Of a DNA stretch of 64,000 nucleotides, positions 9,778 through 18,865 are shown piece by piece. The notes under the pieces are model-generated. The model ran no database searches and was not told the DNA's origin. It saw nothing but the letters and a program-made list of their open reading frames with translations. How positions within the stretch are numbered: the first letter of the stretch is position 1; each line of letters opens with the position of its first letter. Origin of the DNA: Klebsiella oxytoca NBRC 105695 (GTDB lineage: Bacteria; Pseudomonadota; Gammaproteobacteria; Enterobacterales; Enterobacteriaceae); contig NZ_BCZK01000018.1 of NCBI RefSeq assembly GCF_001598695.1, positions 1 to 64,000 of the forward strand, written 5' to 3'. A program made the translations under genes and the position numbers.

Positions 9778-10692
9778 GTGATCCATACCCTGACACTCAA
9801 TACTGCAATCGATATGAATATCTTTTGCGATCCGCTGAAGCCGTCGGCAGTGAACCGAACCCGGCACACGGAATATTGCCCGAATGGCAAAGGAGTGAAC
9901 GTTTCGCTGATATTAAATCACTATCAGCAGCCCACTCACATTATGGGCATTTTCGGTGGTTTCACTGGCCGTTATATTGTGGAAGAGTTACGTCAGAAAA
10001 ACATTAAAGTGACGCCGGCATGGGTCTCTGAGCCAACCCGAATTAATATTTTTATTAATGACGGAGCTGAGGAATATAAGCTCGTTAATCCCGGAGCAAA
10101 AATTGATGATGAGTGCAAACAACAGGTTATTCATCATCTGCAATGCGTCACTTCCGGGGATTATTTAGCGATCAGCGGCAGCCTGCCGCCGGGAATTGAA
10201 AGCCGATTTTATGCTGAAATCATTGAATTATGCCAGCAGAAAGGCTGTGAAGTTATTCTCGATATCAGCCATCCGGTACTGCGCCAGCTGCTGGAATTGC
10301 GGCCATTGTTGATTAAACCCAACGATGACGAGCTGCGGGAAATCTTCGGTCTTGACGTCAGTAGCCGCCAGCAGGTGCGTGAGGCCATGCGCACGCTGCA
10401 TCAACTGGGCGCTCGCAACGTGCTGCTGACGATGGGAGCCGAGGGTCTCTACTTTTCCAACGGCGAAGGCGTGTGGTTTTGCTCCGCACCGAAAATTGAA
10501 CTGGTCAGCTCCGCCTGCGCTGGTGACGCCGCACTGGGTGCTTTTCTCAGTAAATGGCTTAACAAAGAAGATGTCACTCACGCTCTGGCATTAGCCAGCG
10601 CGACCGGCGCCGATGTCGCCGCTTCCGCCGGGTTAGGCAAATTACAACGCACAGAAGAATTATTACAACAAATTCAGGTCGTCCAATTATAA
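9778..10692 (+). CDS. tagK: Tagatose-1-phosphate kinase-like PfkB protein
   Basis: 304-residue kinase of the 1-phosphofructokinase (FruK/LacC) branch of the PfkB family, predicted to phosphorylate D-tagatose-1-phosphate to the 1,6-bisphosphate used by GatY. Motifs: CPNGKGVNVS at 34-43 (family usually GGKGxNVA), SGSLPPG at 134-140 and SACAGDAALGAFL with catalytic Asp250 (FruK-type proteins usually VGAGDS). The start is GTG at 9778, set by AAGGAG 8 bases upstream; an ATG at 9773 hits a stop after two codons. It sits between gatY and the PTS gene tagT. The tag name follows the described Klebsiella D-tagatose cluster. Confidence 0.8.
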   Translation: MIHTLTLNTAIDMNIFCDPLKPSAVNRTRHTEYCPNGKGVNVSLILNHYQQPTHIMGIFGGFTGRYIVEELRQKNIKVTPAWVSEPTRINIFINDGAEEYKLVNPGAKIDDECKQQVIHHLQCVTSGDYLAISGSLPPGIESRFYAEIIELCQQKGCEVILDISHPVLRQLLELRPLLIKPNDDELREIFGLDVSSRQQVREAMRTLHQLGARNVLLTMGAEGLYFSNGEGVWFCSAPKIELVSSACAGDAALGAFLSKWLNKEDVTHALALASATGADVAASAGLGKLQRTEELLQQIQVVQL

Positions 10693-10702
10693 AGGTCCGA
10701 TT

Positions 10703-12115
10703 ATGAAAAAAATCATTGCAGTTACCGGCTGCCCTACGGGTATTGCACATACTTTTATGGCTGAAGAGGCCTTAAAAACCGCAGCAAAGAAATTAAATGT
10801 CGATATTAAAGTGGAAACCAACGGCGCTTCCGGCGTTGAAAACGCGATTACCCCCGCGGATTTAAAAGATATTTATGGCGTGATTATCGCCGCCGATAAA
10901 GACGTGAACGCCGAGCGGTTTAATGGCCTGCCAGTCATTGAGGTTCCGGTTAAAGAAGCCATTCACCATCCGGCCGATTTAATTAATAAAGTGATCGGCG
11001 GTCAGGCGGCGCGTCGCCAGGGAATTTCTGCTTCCGCCGAGTCAACGGAGAAATACGAGCAAGAGTCTTTCGGCCGTCAGGTTTATAAGCACCTGATGAG
11101 CGGCGTGTCCAACATGCTGCCGTTTGTCGTAGCGGGAGGGATTTTGATTGCCATCTCCTTCCTGTGGGGCATCTACTCCGCCGATCCAAACTCGCCGCAA
11201 TATAACGCGATCGCCGCAACGCTAATGAAAGTGGGCCAACAAGCCTTCTCAATCATGGTACCGATTTTCACCGCCTATATCGCCTGGTCTATTTCCGGGC
11301 GTCCCGGTATGGTCGCGGGCTTCGTCGGTGGCTTACTGGCCAATGCGACCGGCGCAGGCTTTCTCGGCGGAATTATCGCCGGTTTTGCCGCCGGTTATTT
11401 TATGCTGCTGATCCGCAATATGCTCAACGGCCTGCCGCGACAGTATGAAGGGCTCAAATCGATATTCATTATGCCGCTCATCGGCGTGCTGGTGATTGGT
11501 GTAATGATGGTCCTCCTCGGTCAACCCGTCGCCGCCATCAATAACGCGATGATGAACTGGCTAAGTTCATTACAGGAAGCAAACCCGATTCTGTTAGGTA
11601 TTGTGGTCGGCGCGATGTGCTCCTTCGACTTCGGCGGCCCGGTGAATAAAGCCGCCTACGTCACCGGTACGCTGCTGCTTGGCCAGGGCAACTACTTCTT
11701 TATGGCCGGGGTTTCCGCCGCCTGCATCACACCGCCGCTGGTTATCGCTCTGGCAACGACCTTCTTCCCGAAAGGGTTCAGCGAAGAAGAGCGCGCCGCC
11801 GGGATGGTCAACTATATTCTCGGCTGCACCCATATTACTGAAGGCGCTATTCCGTTCGCCGCGAAAGATCCTTTACGCGTTATCCCCATGATGATGATCG
11901 CCTCTTCCATCTCTGCGGTTCTTAGCTACAGCCTGCATATTCAGGTTCCCGCTCCGCACGGCGGCTTCCTGATCCTGCCACTGGTGAGCAAACCACTGAT
12001 GTGGGTGCTGTGCATTCTCGCCGGTTCCGCCTGCGGCGCGGTCATGCTGGGATGCTGGAGGCTGTGGCAAAAGCGGGCCCTGGAAGCGACATCGCTGGCC
12101 GGCGCTATTAAATAA
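10703..12115 (+). CDS. tagT: PTS enzyme IIBC, fructose family, predicted D-tagatose permease
   Basis: 470-residue membrane PTS protein. An N-terminal fructose-type IIB domain (residues 1-100) has the phospho-Cys10 in VTGCPTGIAHT; a IIC domain with roughly 9-10 hydrophobic segments follows from about 130, with the family segments RPGMVAGFVGG, FDFGGPVNKAAY and CTHITEGAIPFA. Unlike E. coli FruA it has a single IIB domain. It should import and C1-phosphorylate D-tagatose using phosphate from TagH. It follows tagK by 10 bases. Fructose is a possible alternative substrate. Confidence 0.82.
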   Translation: MKKIIAVTGCPTGIAHTFMAEEALKTAAKKLNVDIKVETNGASGVENAITPADLKDIYGVIIAADKDVNAERFNGLPVIEVPVKEAIHHPADLINKVIGGQAARRQGISASAESTEKYEQESFGRQVYKHLMSGVSNMLPFVVAGGILIAISFLWGIYSADPNSPQYNAIAATLMKVGQQAFSIMVPIFTAYIAWSISGRPGMVAGFVGGLLANATGAGFLGGIIAGFAAGYFMLLIRNMLNGLPRQYEGLKSIFIMPLIGVLVIGVMMVLLGQPVAAINNAMMNWLSSLQEANPILLGIVVGAMCSFDFGGPVNKAAYVTGTLLLGQGNYFFMAGVSAACITPPLVIALATTFFPKGFSEEERAAGMVNYILGCTHITEGAIPFAAKDPLRVIPMMMIASSISAVLSYSLHIQVPAPHGGFLILPLVSKPLMWVLCILAGSACGAVMLGCWRLWQKRALEATSLAGAIK

Positions 12116-12125
12116 GGAGCTATGT

Positions 12126-12941
12126 ATGCAACTGACTTGCGCAGATATCCATTTCGATCGCGCGATCAAAACGAAAGATGAAGCGCTGCAACGCGTCGTT
12201 GGCAAATTAACCGAAGCCGGGCATACCACGCCCGCTTATCTGAGCGGCATGCGCGACCGTGAAGGACAAATCAGCACTTACCTCGGCAACGGTATCGCGA
12301 TCCCTCACGGCACGCCACAGAGCCGCGATGCGGTACTGAAAACCGGTGTCAAAGTACTGGCCTGCCCGCAGGGTGTGGATTGGGGAGAAGAACAAACGGC
12401 ATATCTGATTGTGGGCATCGCCGCCCAGGATAACGAACACCTTGATATTCTCCGCCAGCTTACCCACGCCCTGAGCGATGAGCGCGTGCCGGCAGCGCTT
12501 TCGCGCGCTGAGAGCCCACAGGCGGTGCTGGAGATACTGGCCGGGAATATCTTCCCGGCCGGAGGAGAAGAGACGGAACCGCCCCCGATGTTCGACGAAG
12601 AGGCGACCTTTACCCTGCGCAATCCCCACGGACTGCACGCGAGACCAAGCGCGGTACTGGTGAAAGCGGTGAAGCAGTGGCAGTCGCAAATCCGGGTGGA
12701 AAATCTCGATACGCGTTCCGCCATTGTTGACGCCAAAAATCTGATGCGGGTTGTCTCTCTCGGCGCAAAACAGGGCCATCGGCTGCACTTTATGGCCAGC
12801 GGAGAGGATGCTCATCAGGCGCTGGAGGCTATTGGCGCGGCCTTTAATGCCGGATTAGGCGAAATCGCCGCTCAGCCGCAGCGTGCCGTTCCGCCCGTAG
12901 AAAAACCTAAACGGAGCTGGCTGTCTCGATTATTTAGTTAA
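12126..12941 (+). CDS. tagH: PTS enzyme IIA-HPr fusion (FPr-like), predicted D-tagatose system
   Basis: 271-residue soluble phosphocarrier. A mannitol/fructose-type IIA domain (1-145) has active His61 in AIPHGTPQS; an HPr domain (about 158-248) has active His171 in [11 protein letters not shown]. coli FruB/FPr has an extra middle domain and 376 residues; here a short Glu/Pro linker joins the two domains. The last dozen residues, [12 protein letters not shown], are basic and amphipathic. The protein could accept phosphate straight from enzyme I and pass it to TagT. TAAGGAG precedes the ATG and a strong terminator follows the gene. Confidence 0.85.
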   Translation: MQLTCADIHFDRAIKTKDEALQRVVGKLTEAGHTTPAYLSGMRDREGQISTYLGNGIAIPHGTPQSRDAVLKTGVKVLACPQGVDWGEEQTAYLIVGIAAQDNEHLDILRQLTHALSDERVPAALSRAESPQAVLEILAGNIFPAGGEETEPPPMFDEEATFTLRNPHGLHARPSAVLVKAVKQWQSQIRVENLDTRSAIVDAKNLMRVVSLGAKQGHRLHFMASGEDAHQALEAIGAAFNAGLGEIAAQPQRAVPPVEKPKRSWLSRLFS

Positions 12942-12960
12942 ATTTCAAACAATTAAAAAC

Positions 12961-12990
12961 GCTCTGCCGTCATCGCCAGAGCTTTTTTTT
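12961..12990 (+). terminator. Terminator after tagH
   Basis: GCTCTG and CAGAGC (12961-12966, 12977-12982) form a stem followed directly by eight T residues. It ends the gatY-tagKTH unit and separates it from gatZABCD. Confidence 0.85.
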
Positions 12991-13117
12991 ATCTTTAACT
13001 TTCGCAACATTACGTTTTACCTTTCTTTTTTTCGAGATTGATCACAAATCAAAACAAAGGAGTTTGCGAGCAAAACAAAACATAACGAATATATTCGAAA
13101 GAAAACGGAGGTTTGAA
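12991..13117 (+). promoter_or_regulatory. gatZ promoter region
   Basis: Between the tagH terminator and gatZ lie TAACTTTC (12996-13003), matching the operator motif found before gatY and gatR, and GATTGATCACAA (13036-13047), identical to the CRP-site core of the gatY promoter. The left CRP arm is weak here (TTCGA). This supports an independent but co-regulated promoter for gatZABCD. Confidence 0.6.
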
Positions 13118-14389
13118 ATGAAAGATATTATTTCCCGCCACAAAGCTGGCGAACACATCGGCATCTGCTCAGTTTGTTCCGCACACCCGTTGGTCATCGA
13201 AGCCGCGCTACGTTTCGATCTGCATACCAACAATAAGGTCCTCATCGAGGCCACCTCTAACCAGGTTAACCAGTTTGGCGGCTACACCGGAATGCAGCCT
13301 GCGGACTTCCGTGATTTCGTAAATAAAATCGCCCGCGAAGTCGGTTTCCCGTCAGAACGCATCATCCTCGGCGGCGACCATCTCGGCCCCAACTGCTGGC
13401 AGGGCGAACCCGCCGCTGAAGCGATGGAAAAATCAGTCGATCTGATTAAAGCCTACGTCGCCGCAGGATTCAGCAAAATCCATCTCGATGCTTCAATGTC
13501 CTGTGCAGACGATCCGGTGCCGCTGAACCCGGCCGTCGTCGCCGAACGCGCCGCTCGCCTGTGCCAGGCTGCGGAAGAGACCGCAACCGACGAGCAGAAA
13601 CGCCATCTGACCTACGTCATCGGCACCGAAGTTCCGGTTCCCGGCGGCGAAGCCAGCACCATCGGCAGCGTCCACGTGACCCGCGCCCAGGATGCGGCGG
13701 CAACGCTGGAAACCCATGAAGCCGCCTTTCGTAATCTGGGGCTGAACGCCGCGCTGGATCGCGTCATCGCTATCGTGGTGCAGCCCGGCGTTGAGTTCGA
13801 CCATACGCAAATTATTCATTACCAACCGGAGGCAGCCAAAGCACTCTCCGCGTGGATCGAAAGCACGCCCATGGTCTACGAAGCGCACTCGACTGACTAC
13901 CAGTCCCGTCAGGCCTACCGGGCGCTGGTACGCGACCATTACGCCATCCTGAAAGTGGGTCCGGCGCTAACCTTCGCGCTGCGTGAAGCCATCTTTGCTC
14001 TCGCGCAAATGGAGAATGAACTGGTCGCTCCGGAGTCTCGCAGCCGCGTAATGGAAGTGATTGATGAAGTGATGCTTAACGAACCGGGCTACTGGCAGAA
14101 GTACTATCGTCCGACCTGGAGCCAGGCAATGGTTGATATTCACTTCAGCCTGTCCGATCGCATTCGCTACTACTGGCCGCATCCGCGTATTCGCCAGAGC
14201 GTGGAAAAGTTAATGGCAAACCTGACCGAAACTAAGCTGCCTTTGGGCCTTATCAGCCAGTATATGCCCGTGCAGTTTGAACGACTGTCGTTAAACGAAC
14301 TCGCCGCCGTACCGCACGACCTCATCCTCGACAAAATTCAGGATGTGCTGCGTGCCTACCGTTACGGCTGTTCATCTGAAATCGCCTGA
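13118..14389 (+). CDS. gatZ: Tagatose-1,6-bisphosphate aldolase subunit GatZ
   Basis: Non-catalytic partner needed for full activity and stability of GatY-type aldolase. The 423-residue product (E. coli about 420) starts [18 protein letters not shown], with GGAG 7 bases before the ATG; the 18-codon extension to 13064 is not conserved. GatZ/KbaZ family segments include [50 protein letters not shown] and EAHSTDYQ. It opens the gatZABCD unit, 15 bases before gatA. Confidence 0.94.
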   Translation: MKDIISRHKAGEHIGICSVCSAHPLVIEAALRFDLHTNNKVLIEATSNQVNQFGGYTGMQPADFRDFVNKIAREVGFPSERIILGGDHLGPNCWQGEPAAEAMEKSVDLIKAYVAAGFSKIHLDASMSCADDPVPLNPAVVAERAARLCQAAEETATDEQKRHLTYVIGTEVPVPGGEASTIGSVHVTRAQDAAATLETHEAAFRNLGLNAALDRVIAIVVQPGVEFDHTQIIHYQPEAAKALSAWIESTPMVYEAHSTDYQSRQAYRALVRDHYAILKVGPALTFALREAIFALAQMENELVAPESRSRVMEVIDEVMLNEPGYWQKYYRPTWSQAMVDIHFSLSDRIRYYWPHPRIRQSVEKLMANLTETKLPLGLISQYMPVQFERLSLNELAAVPHDLILDKIQDVLRAYRYGCSSEIA

Positions 14390-14404
14390 AGTTAAAGAGG
14401 ATTT

Positions 14405-14872
14405 ATGAGTCAATTGTTTGTTCGTACCGGCATTCATTTTCGTTCCAGCCAGCAGGCGCTGGAACACATTGGCGAAGAGATGCTGGCGCGCGGCGTCGTG
14501 CACGATAGCTATCCGCTGGCGCTGCTCGAACGAGAAGCGACTTTCCCAACCGGTATTGCGCTGGAGCAGCATGCGGTCGCGATTCCCCACTGCGAGGCGG
14601 TACATGCGAAGTCTCCGGCTATCTACCTGATTCGCCCGGACAATCCGGTCCCTTTTCAGCGTGCTGACGACGACGGCGAAATCGACGTTTCGTTAATCAT
14701 CGCGCTGATTGTAGAAAATCCGACTGCACAGCTACAGCTGCTGCGCCGGTTATTTAGTGAGCTACAGAACCCAACCACGCTAGAAGCATTGCTCGCTGCC
14801 TCGCAGGAGCAGCTGCCCGAGCTGTTTCGGCGCTCTATCCTTGAGTCAGAGCCGAACGCTCAGGCTTTATAA
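14405..14872 (+). CDS. gatA: Galactitol PTS enzyme IIA
   Basis: Cytoplasmic phosphocarrier passing phosphate from HPr to GatB during galactitol uptake. 155 residues (E. coli about 150), single PTS IIA domain of the fructose/mannitol type, with the active-site His62 in HAVAIPHCEAVH. AAGAGG precedes the ATG. It lies 15 bases after gatZ and 26 before gatB. Confidence 0.94.
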   Translation: MSQLFVRTGIHFRSSQQALEHIGEEMLARGVVHDSYPLALLEREATFPTGIALEQHAVAIPHCEAVHAKSPAIYLIRPDNPVPFQRADDDGEIDVSLIIALIVENPTAQLQLLRRLFSELQNPTTLEALLAASQEQLPELFRRSILESEPNAQAL

Positions 14873-14898
14873 GACACTGATAATAAAAGGGGTACCCT

Positions 14899-15183
14899 AT
14901 GAAACGCAAAGTAATCGTCGCCTGTGGCGGCGCTGTCGCCACCTCGACCATGGCCGCAGAAGAGATCAAAGATCTGTGCGCGGACCACAGCATCGAGCTG
15001 GACCTGGTGCAGTGCCGGGTGAATGAAATCGAAACCTATATGGACGGCGCACACCTCATTTGCACCACCGCCCGGGTTGACAGAACCTTTGGCGACATTC
15101 CGGTGGTTCACGGTATGCCTTTCATATCCGGCGTAGGCATTGAAGAGCTGCAGCAAAAAATCCTGAACATCCTGACGGAGTAA
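14899..15183 (+). CDS. gatB: Galactitol PTS enzyme IIB
   Basis: 94-residue cytoplasmic IIB subunit, same length as in E. coli. The phosphorylated residue is Cys9 in [12 protein letters not shown]. It takes phosphate from GatA and hands it to galactitol bound by GatC, producing galactitol-1-phosphate. AAAGGGG lies upstream of the ATG, and gatC begins five bases after the stop. Confidence 0.95.
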   Translation: MKRKVIVACGGAVATSTMAAEEIKDLCADHSIELDLVQCRVNEIETYMDGAHLICTTARVDRTFGDIPVVHGMPFISGVGIEELQQKILNILTE

Positions 15184-15188
15184 CGCCC

Positions 15189-16562
15189 ATGTTTAGCGAA
15201 ATCATGCGTTATATCCTCGATCTTGGTCCGACGGTGATGCTGCCTATCGTGATCATTATCTTCTCCAAAATACTGGGGATGAAACTCGGGGATTGTTTTA
15301 AATCTGGCCTGCATATCGGCATTGGCTTTGTCGGTATCGGCCTGGTTATCGGCCTGATGCTCGACTCTATCGGCCCGGCGGCAAAAGCGATGGCTGAGCA
15401 TTTCCAGATTAACCTGCACGTGATTGATATTGGCTGGCCGGGGTCGTCACCGATGACCTGGGCGTCGCAAATTGCGCTGGTGGCGATTCCTATCGCCATC
15501 GCAGTCAACATTTTCATGCTGGTCACCCGGATGACTCGCGTCGTGAACGTCGATATCTGGAACATCTGGCATATGACCTTTACCGGCGCCATGCTGCATA
15601 TCGCGACCGGTTCTTACTGGATTGGTATTCTTGGCGTAGTGGTGCATGCAGCTTTCGTTTACAAGCTCGGCGACTGGTTTGCGAAGGATACCCGCGACTT
15701 TTTCGGCCTTGATGGTATCGCCATACCGCACGGTAGCTCGGCTTATTTAGGGCCGATAGCGGTGCTGGTCGATACGATTATCGAAAAAATCCCCGGCCTG
15801 AACCGCATTCACTTCAGCGCTGACGACATTCAGAAACGCTTCGGTCCGTTTGGCGAACCGGTCACCGTCGGTTTTGTGATGGGTCTGGTCATCGGCGCGC
15901 TGGCGGGCTACGACCTGAAGGGAATTCTCCAGCTGGCGGTCAAAACCGCGGCCGTCATGCTGCTGATGCCGCGCGTTATCAAACCTATCATGGATGGCCT
16001 GAACCCGATTGCCAAACAGGCGCGTAAACGTCTGCAGGCGAAGTTTGGCGGCCAGGATTTCCTGATTGGTCTCGATCCGGCGCTACTGCTTGGGCATACC
16101 TCGGTCGTATCGGCCAGCCTGATCTTTATTCCGCTCACTATTCTGATCGCGGTTGTGGTGCCGGGCAACCAGGTCCTGCCGTTCGGCGATCTCGCGACCA
16201 TTGGATTCTTCGTCGCCATGGCGGTGGCGGTACACCAGGGGAACCTGTTCCGCACGCTGATTTCCGGGATCATCCTGATGGGGATCACGCTATGGATTGC
16301 GACGCAGACCATCGGCCTGCATACCCAGCTGGCGGCTAACGCCGGGGCTCTGAAGACAGGCGGCCTTGTGGCCTCTATGGACCAGGGCGGTTCACCGGTT
16401 ACCTGGCTGCTCATTCAGCTCTTCACCTGGCAAAACGTGGTGGGTTTTGTGGTTATCGGCGTCATCTATGTCGCCGGCGTGCTGTTGACGTGGCGTCGGG
16501 CGCGCAGCTTCGCCGCCGCAGAGAAAGCCACCGCCGCGCAGCAAAGCCCGAGCGTTTCTTAA
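15189..16562 (+). CDS. gatC: Galactitol PTS permease enzyme IIC
   Basis: Integral membrane channel component of galactitol uptake, 457 residues (E. coli about 451). Many hydrophobic segments span residues 10-435; a hydrophilic loop with FGLDGIAIPHGSSAYLGPIA and a charged KQARKRLQAKFGGQDF stretch precede the C-terminal half. It works with GatA and GatB and is translationally close to gatB. Confidence 0.94.
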   Translation: MFSEIMRYILDLGPTVMLPIVIIIFSKILGMKLGDCFKSGLHIGIGFVGIGLVIGLMLDSIGPAAKAMAEHFQINLHVIDIGWPGSSPMTWASQIALVAIPIAIAVNIFMLVTRMTRVVNVDIWNIWHMTFTGAMLHIATGSYWIGILGVVVHAAFVYKLGDWFAKDTRDFFGLDGIAIPHGSSAYLGPIAVLVDTIIEKIPGLNRIHFSADDIQKRFGPFGEPVTVGFVMGLVIGALAGYDLKGILQLAVKTAAVMLLMPRVIKPIMDGLNPIAKQARKRLQAKFGGQDFLIGLDPALLLGHTSVVSASLIFIPLTILIAVVVPGNQVLPFGDLATIGFFVAMAVAVHQGNLFRTLISGIILMGITLWIATQTIGLHTQLAANAGALKTGGLVASMDQGGSPVTWLLIQLFTWQNVVGFVVIGVIYVAGVLLTWRRARSFAAAEKATAAQQSPSVS

Positions 16563-16568
16563 TCTCAA

Positions 16569-16588
16569 GGGGGAGCATTCGCTCCCCC
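16569..16588 (+). terminator. Intercistronic hairpin between gatC and gatD
   Basis: GGGGGAGC and GCTCCCCC form a perfect 8-bp stem with an ATTC loop, with no T tract behind it. It is more likely an mRNA-stability or partial attenuation hairpin than a full terminator. Confidence 0.5.
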
Positions 16589-16608
16589 GGACATTTCTGG
16601 AGAATATT

Positions 16609-17652
16609 ATGCAATCAGTGGTTATCCATGCTGAGGGGACAGTGCGCGTTGAAGAACGCCCGATACCGGCCCTACAAACGGAAAACGATGTCCTGGTCAA
16701 AGTCGTCAGCTCTGGATTGTGCGGTTCTGATATTCCGCGCATCTTCGCCAAAGGCGCCCACTACTATCCCATCACCCTGGGTCACGAGTTCAGCGGTTAT
16801 GTTGAATCTTACGGCTCAGCAGTGACCGACCTGCAACCGGGCGACGCGGTAGCCTGCGTGCCTCTGCTCCCCTGCTTTAGTTGTCCCCAATGTCAGCGCG
16901 AATATTACTCTCTCTGCAAGCAGTATCAGTTTGTCGGTTCGCGCAGCGAAGGCGGAAATGCGCAGTACGTGGTGGTTAAACGCGCCAACCTGTTCCGTCT
17001 GCCGGATCAGATGCCGATTGATGACGGCGCGTTTATTGAACCGATTACCGTCGGTCTGCACGCCTTTCATCTGGCGCAGGGCTGCGAAGGGAAAAACGTG
17101 ATTATTATTGGCGCAGGCACGATTGGCCTGCTGGCGCTACAGTGCGCCCGCGAACTGGGCGCCAAAAGTATTACGGCTATTGATATCAACCCGCAGAAGC
17201 TGGAGCTGGCAAAAACGCTCGGCGCAACGCACGTCTTTAACAGTAAGGAGATGAGCGGCAAACAGATTCAAACGGCGCTGGAAGAGATTCAGTTCGACCA
17301 GTTGGTGCTGGAAACCGCCGGCACGCCGCAAACCGTGGCGCTGGGTATTGAGGTCGCCGGACCGCGCGCGCAGCTGGCGCTGGTGGGCACGTTGCACCAT
17401 GATTTGACGCTGCCTTCCGCCACCTTTGGCCAGATTCTCCGTAAAGAGCTGACTATCGTTGGTAGCTGGATGAATTACTCCGGTCCGTGGCCGGGAGAAG
17501 AGTGGCAAACGGCGGCTCGGCTGCTGACGGAAAAACGCATTCAGCTTGCCCCGCTTATCGCCCACATCGGCGATGCCGAAAGCTTTGCCCGCGAAGTCCA
17601 GGCGCTCAACGGCGCGCCGATGCAGGGGAAAATCCTGCTTAAACTCTCCTGA
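16609..17652 (+). CDS. gatD: Galactitol-1-phosphate 5-dehydrogenase
   Basis: Zn- and NAD-dependent medium-chain dehydrogenase oxidising galactitol-1-phosphate to D-tagatose-6-phosphate. 347 residues (E. coli 346). Catalytic-Zn motifs are GLCGSDIPRI (Cys near 38) and the GHEFSG segment. The structural-Zn cysteines are in CFSCPQCQREYYSLC. The Rossmann motif is GAGTIGLLALQ. It has its own ribosome site (TTCTGGAG) and follows gatC after a hairpin. Tagatose-6-P would need 6-phosphofructokinase activity to reach the aldolase substrate. Confidence 0.95.
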   Translation: MQSVVIHAEGTVRVEERPIPALQTENDVLVKVVSSGLCGSDIPRIFAKGAHYYPITLGHEFSGYVESYGSAVTDLQPGDAVACVPLLPCFSCPQCQREYYSLCKQYQFVGSRSEGGNAQYVVVKRANLFRLPDQMPIDDGAFIEPITVGLHAFHLAQGCEGKNVIIIGAGTIGLLALQCARELGAKSITAIDINPQKLELAKTLGATHVFNSKEMSGKQIQTALEEIQFDQLVLETAGTPQTVALGIEVAGPRAQLALVGTLHHDLTLPSATFGQILRKELTIVGSWMNYSGPWPGEEWQTAARLLTEKRIQLAPLIAHIGDAESFAREVQALNGAPMQGKILLKLS

Positions 17653-17657
17653 CCGCC

Positions 17658-17682
17658 TGAGCCAGCAATCTGCGCTGGCTCA
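17658..17682 (+). terminator. Hairpin after gatD
   Basis: TGAGCCAGC and GCTGGCTCA form a perfect 9-bp stem directly downstream of the gatD stop. No T run follows, so termination here may be partial. Confidence 0.55.
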
Positions 17683-17707
17683 CATAACCTTTCGAAAATT
17701 ATCGTTC

Positions 17708-17717
17708 AACTTTCATT
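17708..17717 (+). promoter_or_regulatory. Putative GatR operator before gatR
   Basis: AACTTTCATT, identical to the core of the 18-bp elements upstream of gatY, placed 46 bp before the gatR start in an AT-rich promoter stretch. This suits negative autoregulation. Confidence 0.5.
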
Positions 17718-17762
17718 ATCCTTCGATTACACTAAGATCAGTTAATTATCAGGCAAATTAAT

Positions 17763-18536
17763 ATGAACTCATTCGAGCGAAGGAACAAAATTGTCGAAAT
17801 GGTCAATACGCAGGGTAGCGTATTGGTGCTGGACCTTTCGAATCTCTTTGGCATCTCCGAAGTGACTATCCGGGCCGATCTCCGCTTGCTGGAGGAAAAG
17901 GGATTACTCACCCGCTTTCACGGCGGCGCCGCGAGGCCCGGCAGCAATTTAACCGAAGGAGATAGCCAGGAAGTGGTGCTGGAAGAGCGTTATCAACTGG
18001 CCAGCGACCCGAAAAAGCGAATAGCCCAGGCCGCGGCGGCAATGATTAGCGAAGGCATGACGGTGATCCTGGATAGCGGCAGCACCACCCTGCTGATTGC
18101 CGAGGCGCTGGTACGTATGACCAATATTACGGTGATTACCAATAGCTTACCCGCAGCGTTTACGCTTTCAGAAAATAAAGATATCACCCTGGTGGTGTGC
18201 GGTGGCACCGTGCGCCACAAAACGCACTCGATGCACGGCACCATCGCTGAACGCTCGCTTCAGGGCATCAGCGCCGATCTCATGTTCGTCGGCGCGGACG
18301 GTATCGACACCACCAACGGCATCACGACCTTCAACGAAGGCTACTCCATCAGCGGCGTCATGGCAGCCGCTGCGCATAAAGTCGTTGCCGTGCTGGATGC
18401 CAGCAAATTTAATCGTCGCGGCTTCAACCAGGTTCTGCCGATGGAAAAAATAAACTGCGTGATTACCGATGACGGGATTAGCGGGGAATATCTCGCTGAG
18501 TTAAAAAACACACCCATTGAGTTACAAATCGTCTAG
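17763..18536 (+). CDS. gatR: Galactitol utilisation repressor GatR (DeoR family)
   Basis: 257-residue complete DeoR-family repressor. The N-terminal winged helix is RRNKIVEMVNTQGSV..LDLSNLFGISEVTIRADLRLLEEKGLLTRFHGGA; the C-terminal sugar-phosphate-binding domain has ILDSGSTT, ITNSLP, GGTVR and MFVGADGID. E. coli K-12 carries an IS-interrupted gatR, so an intact copy implies regulated gat expression. It lies at the end of the cluster with its own operator-like motif upstream and a terminator behind. Confidence 0.92.
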   Translation: MNSFERRNKIVEMVNTQGSVLVLDLSNLFGISEVTIRADLRLLEEKGLLTRFHGGAARPGSNLTEGDSQEVVLEERYQLASDPKKRIAQAAAAMISEGMTVILDSGSTTLLIAEALVRMTNITVITNSLPAAFTLSENKDITLVVCGGTVRHKTHSMHGTIAERSLQGISADLMFVGADGIDTTNGITTFNEGYSISGVMAAAAHKVVAVLDASKFNRRGFNQVLPMEKINCVITDDGISGEYLAELKNTPIELQIV

Positions 18537-18543
18537 ACAACCC

Positions 18544-18568
18544 GGCAGATATTAAACATCTGCCTTTT
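18544..18568 (+). terminator. gatR terminator
   Basis: GGCAGAT and ATCTGCC form a 7-bp stem with a 7-base AT-rich loop followed by TTTTG, 8 bases after the gatR stop. Confidence 0.75.
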
Positions 18569-18865
18569 GTCACTTGATAAATATTATAAAAACAAAATCT
18601 ATAAAAATAGCTTGCTAACCGGTACGTTCATGAATTCATTTTTAATAAAATCAGTTCATAAACCCATTGCTGAAAACTTTTATTTAAACGTAAATTAAGC
18701 ACATTTAACTTTACAGCGGATTACCATAAATACAATCCTAAAACCCACCTCATCCAATATGAATTCATAAAAAGTTCAATATAATCTTCGTCGTGATGAT
18801 TTATGAAAAAAGCTTAATCACCATAAAAGATGTTTTCCAAAAAAAATACATGGATGAGGTAAAAA
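18569..18865 (+). promoter_or_regulatory. Upstream region of the yra fimbrial operon
   Basis: About 300 bp of very AT-rich DNA without coding potential, typical of H-NS-bound fimbrial promoters. The palindrome ATGAATTCAT occurs twice (18630-18639 and 18759-18768), 129 bp apart, flanking most of the region. I saw no pair of long inverted repeats that would indicate a fim-type invertible switch, and no recombinase gene is near. GATGAGG supplies the yraH ribosome site. Confidence 0.5.

Noticed and set aside
18569-18865. Invertible fimbrial switch
   Set aside because: Only two 10-bp palindromes were seen, with no longer inverted repeats and no recombinase gene nearby.
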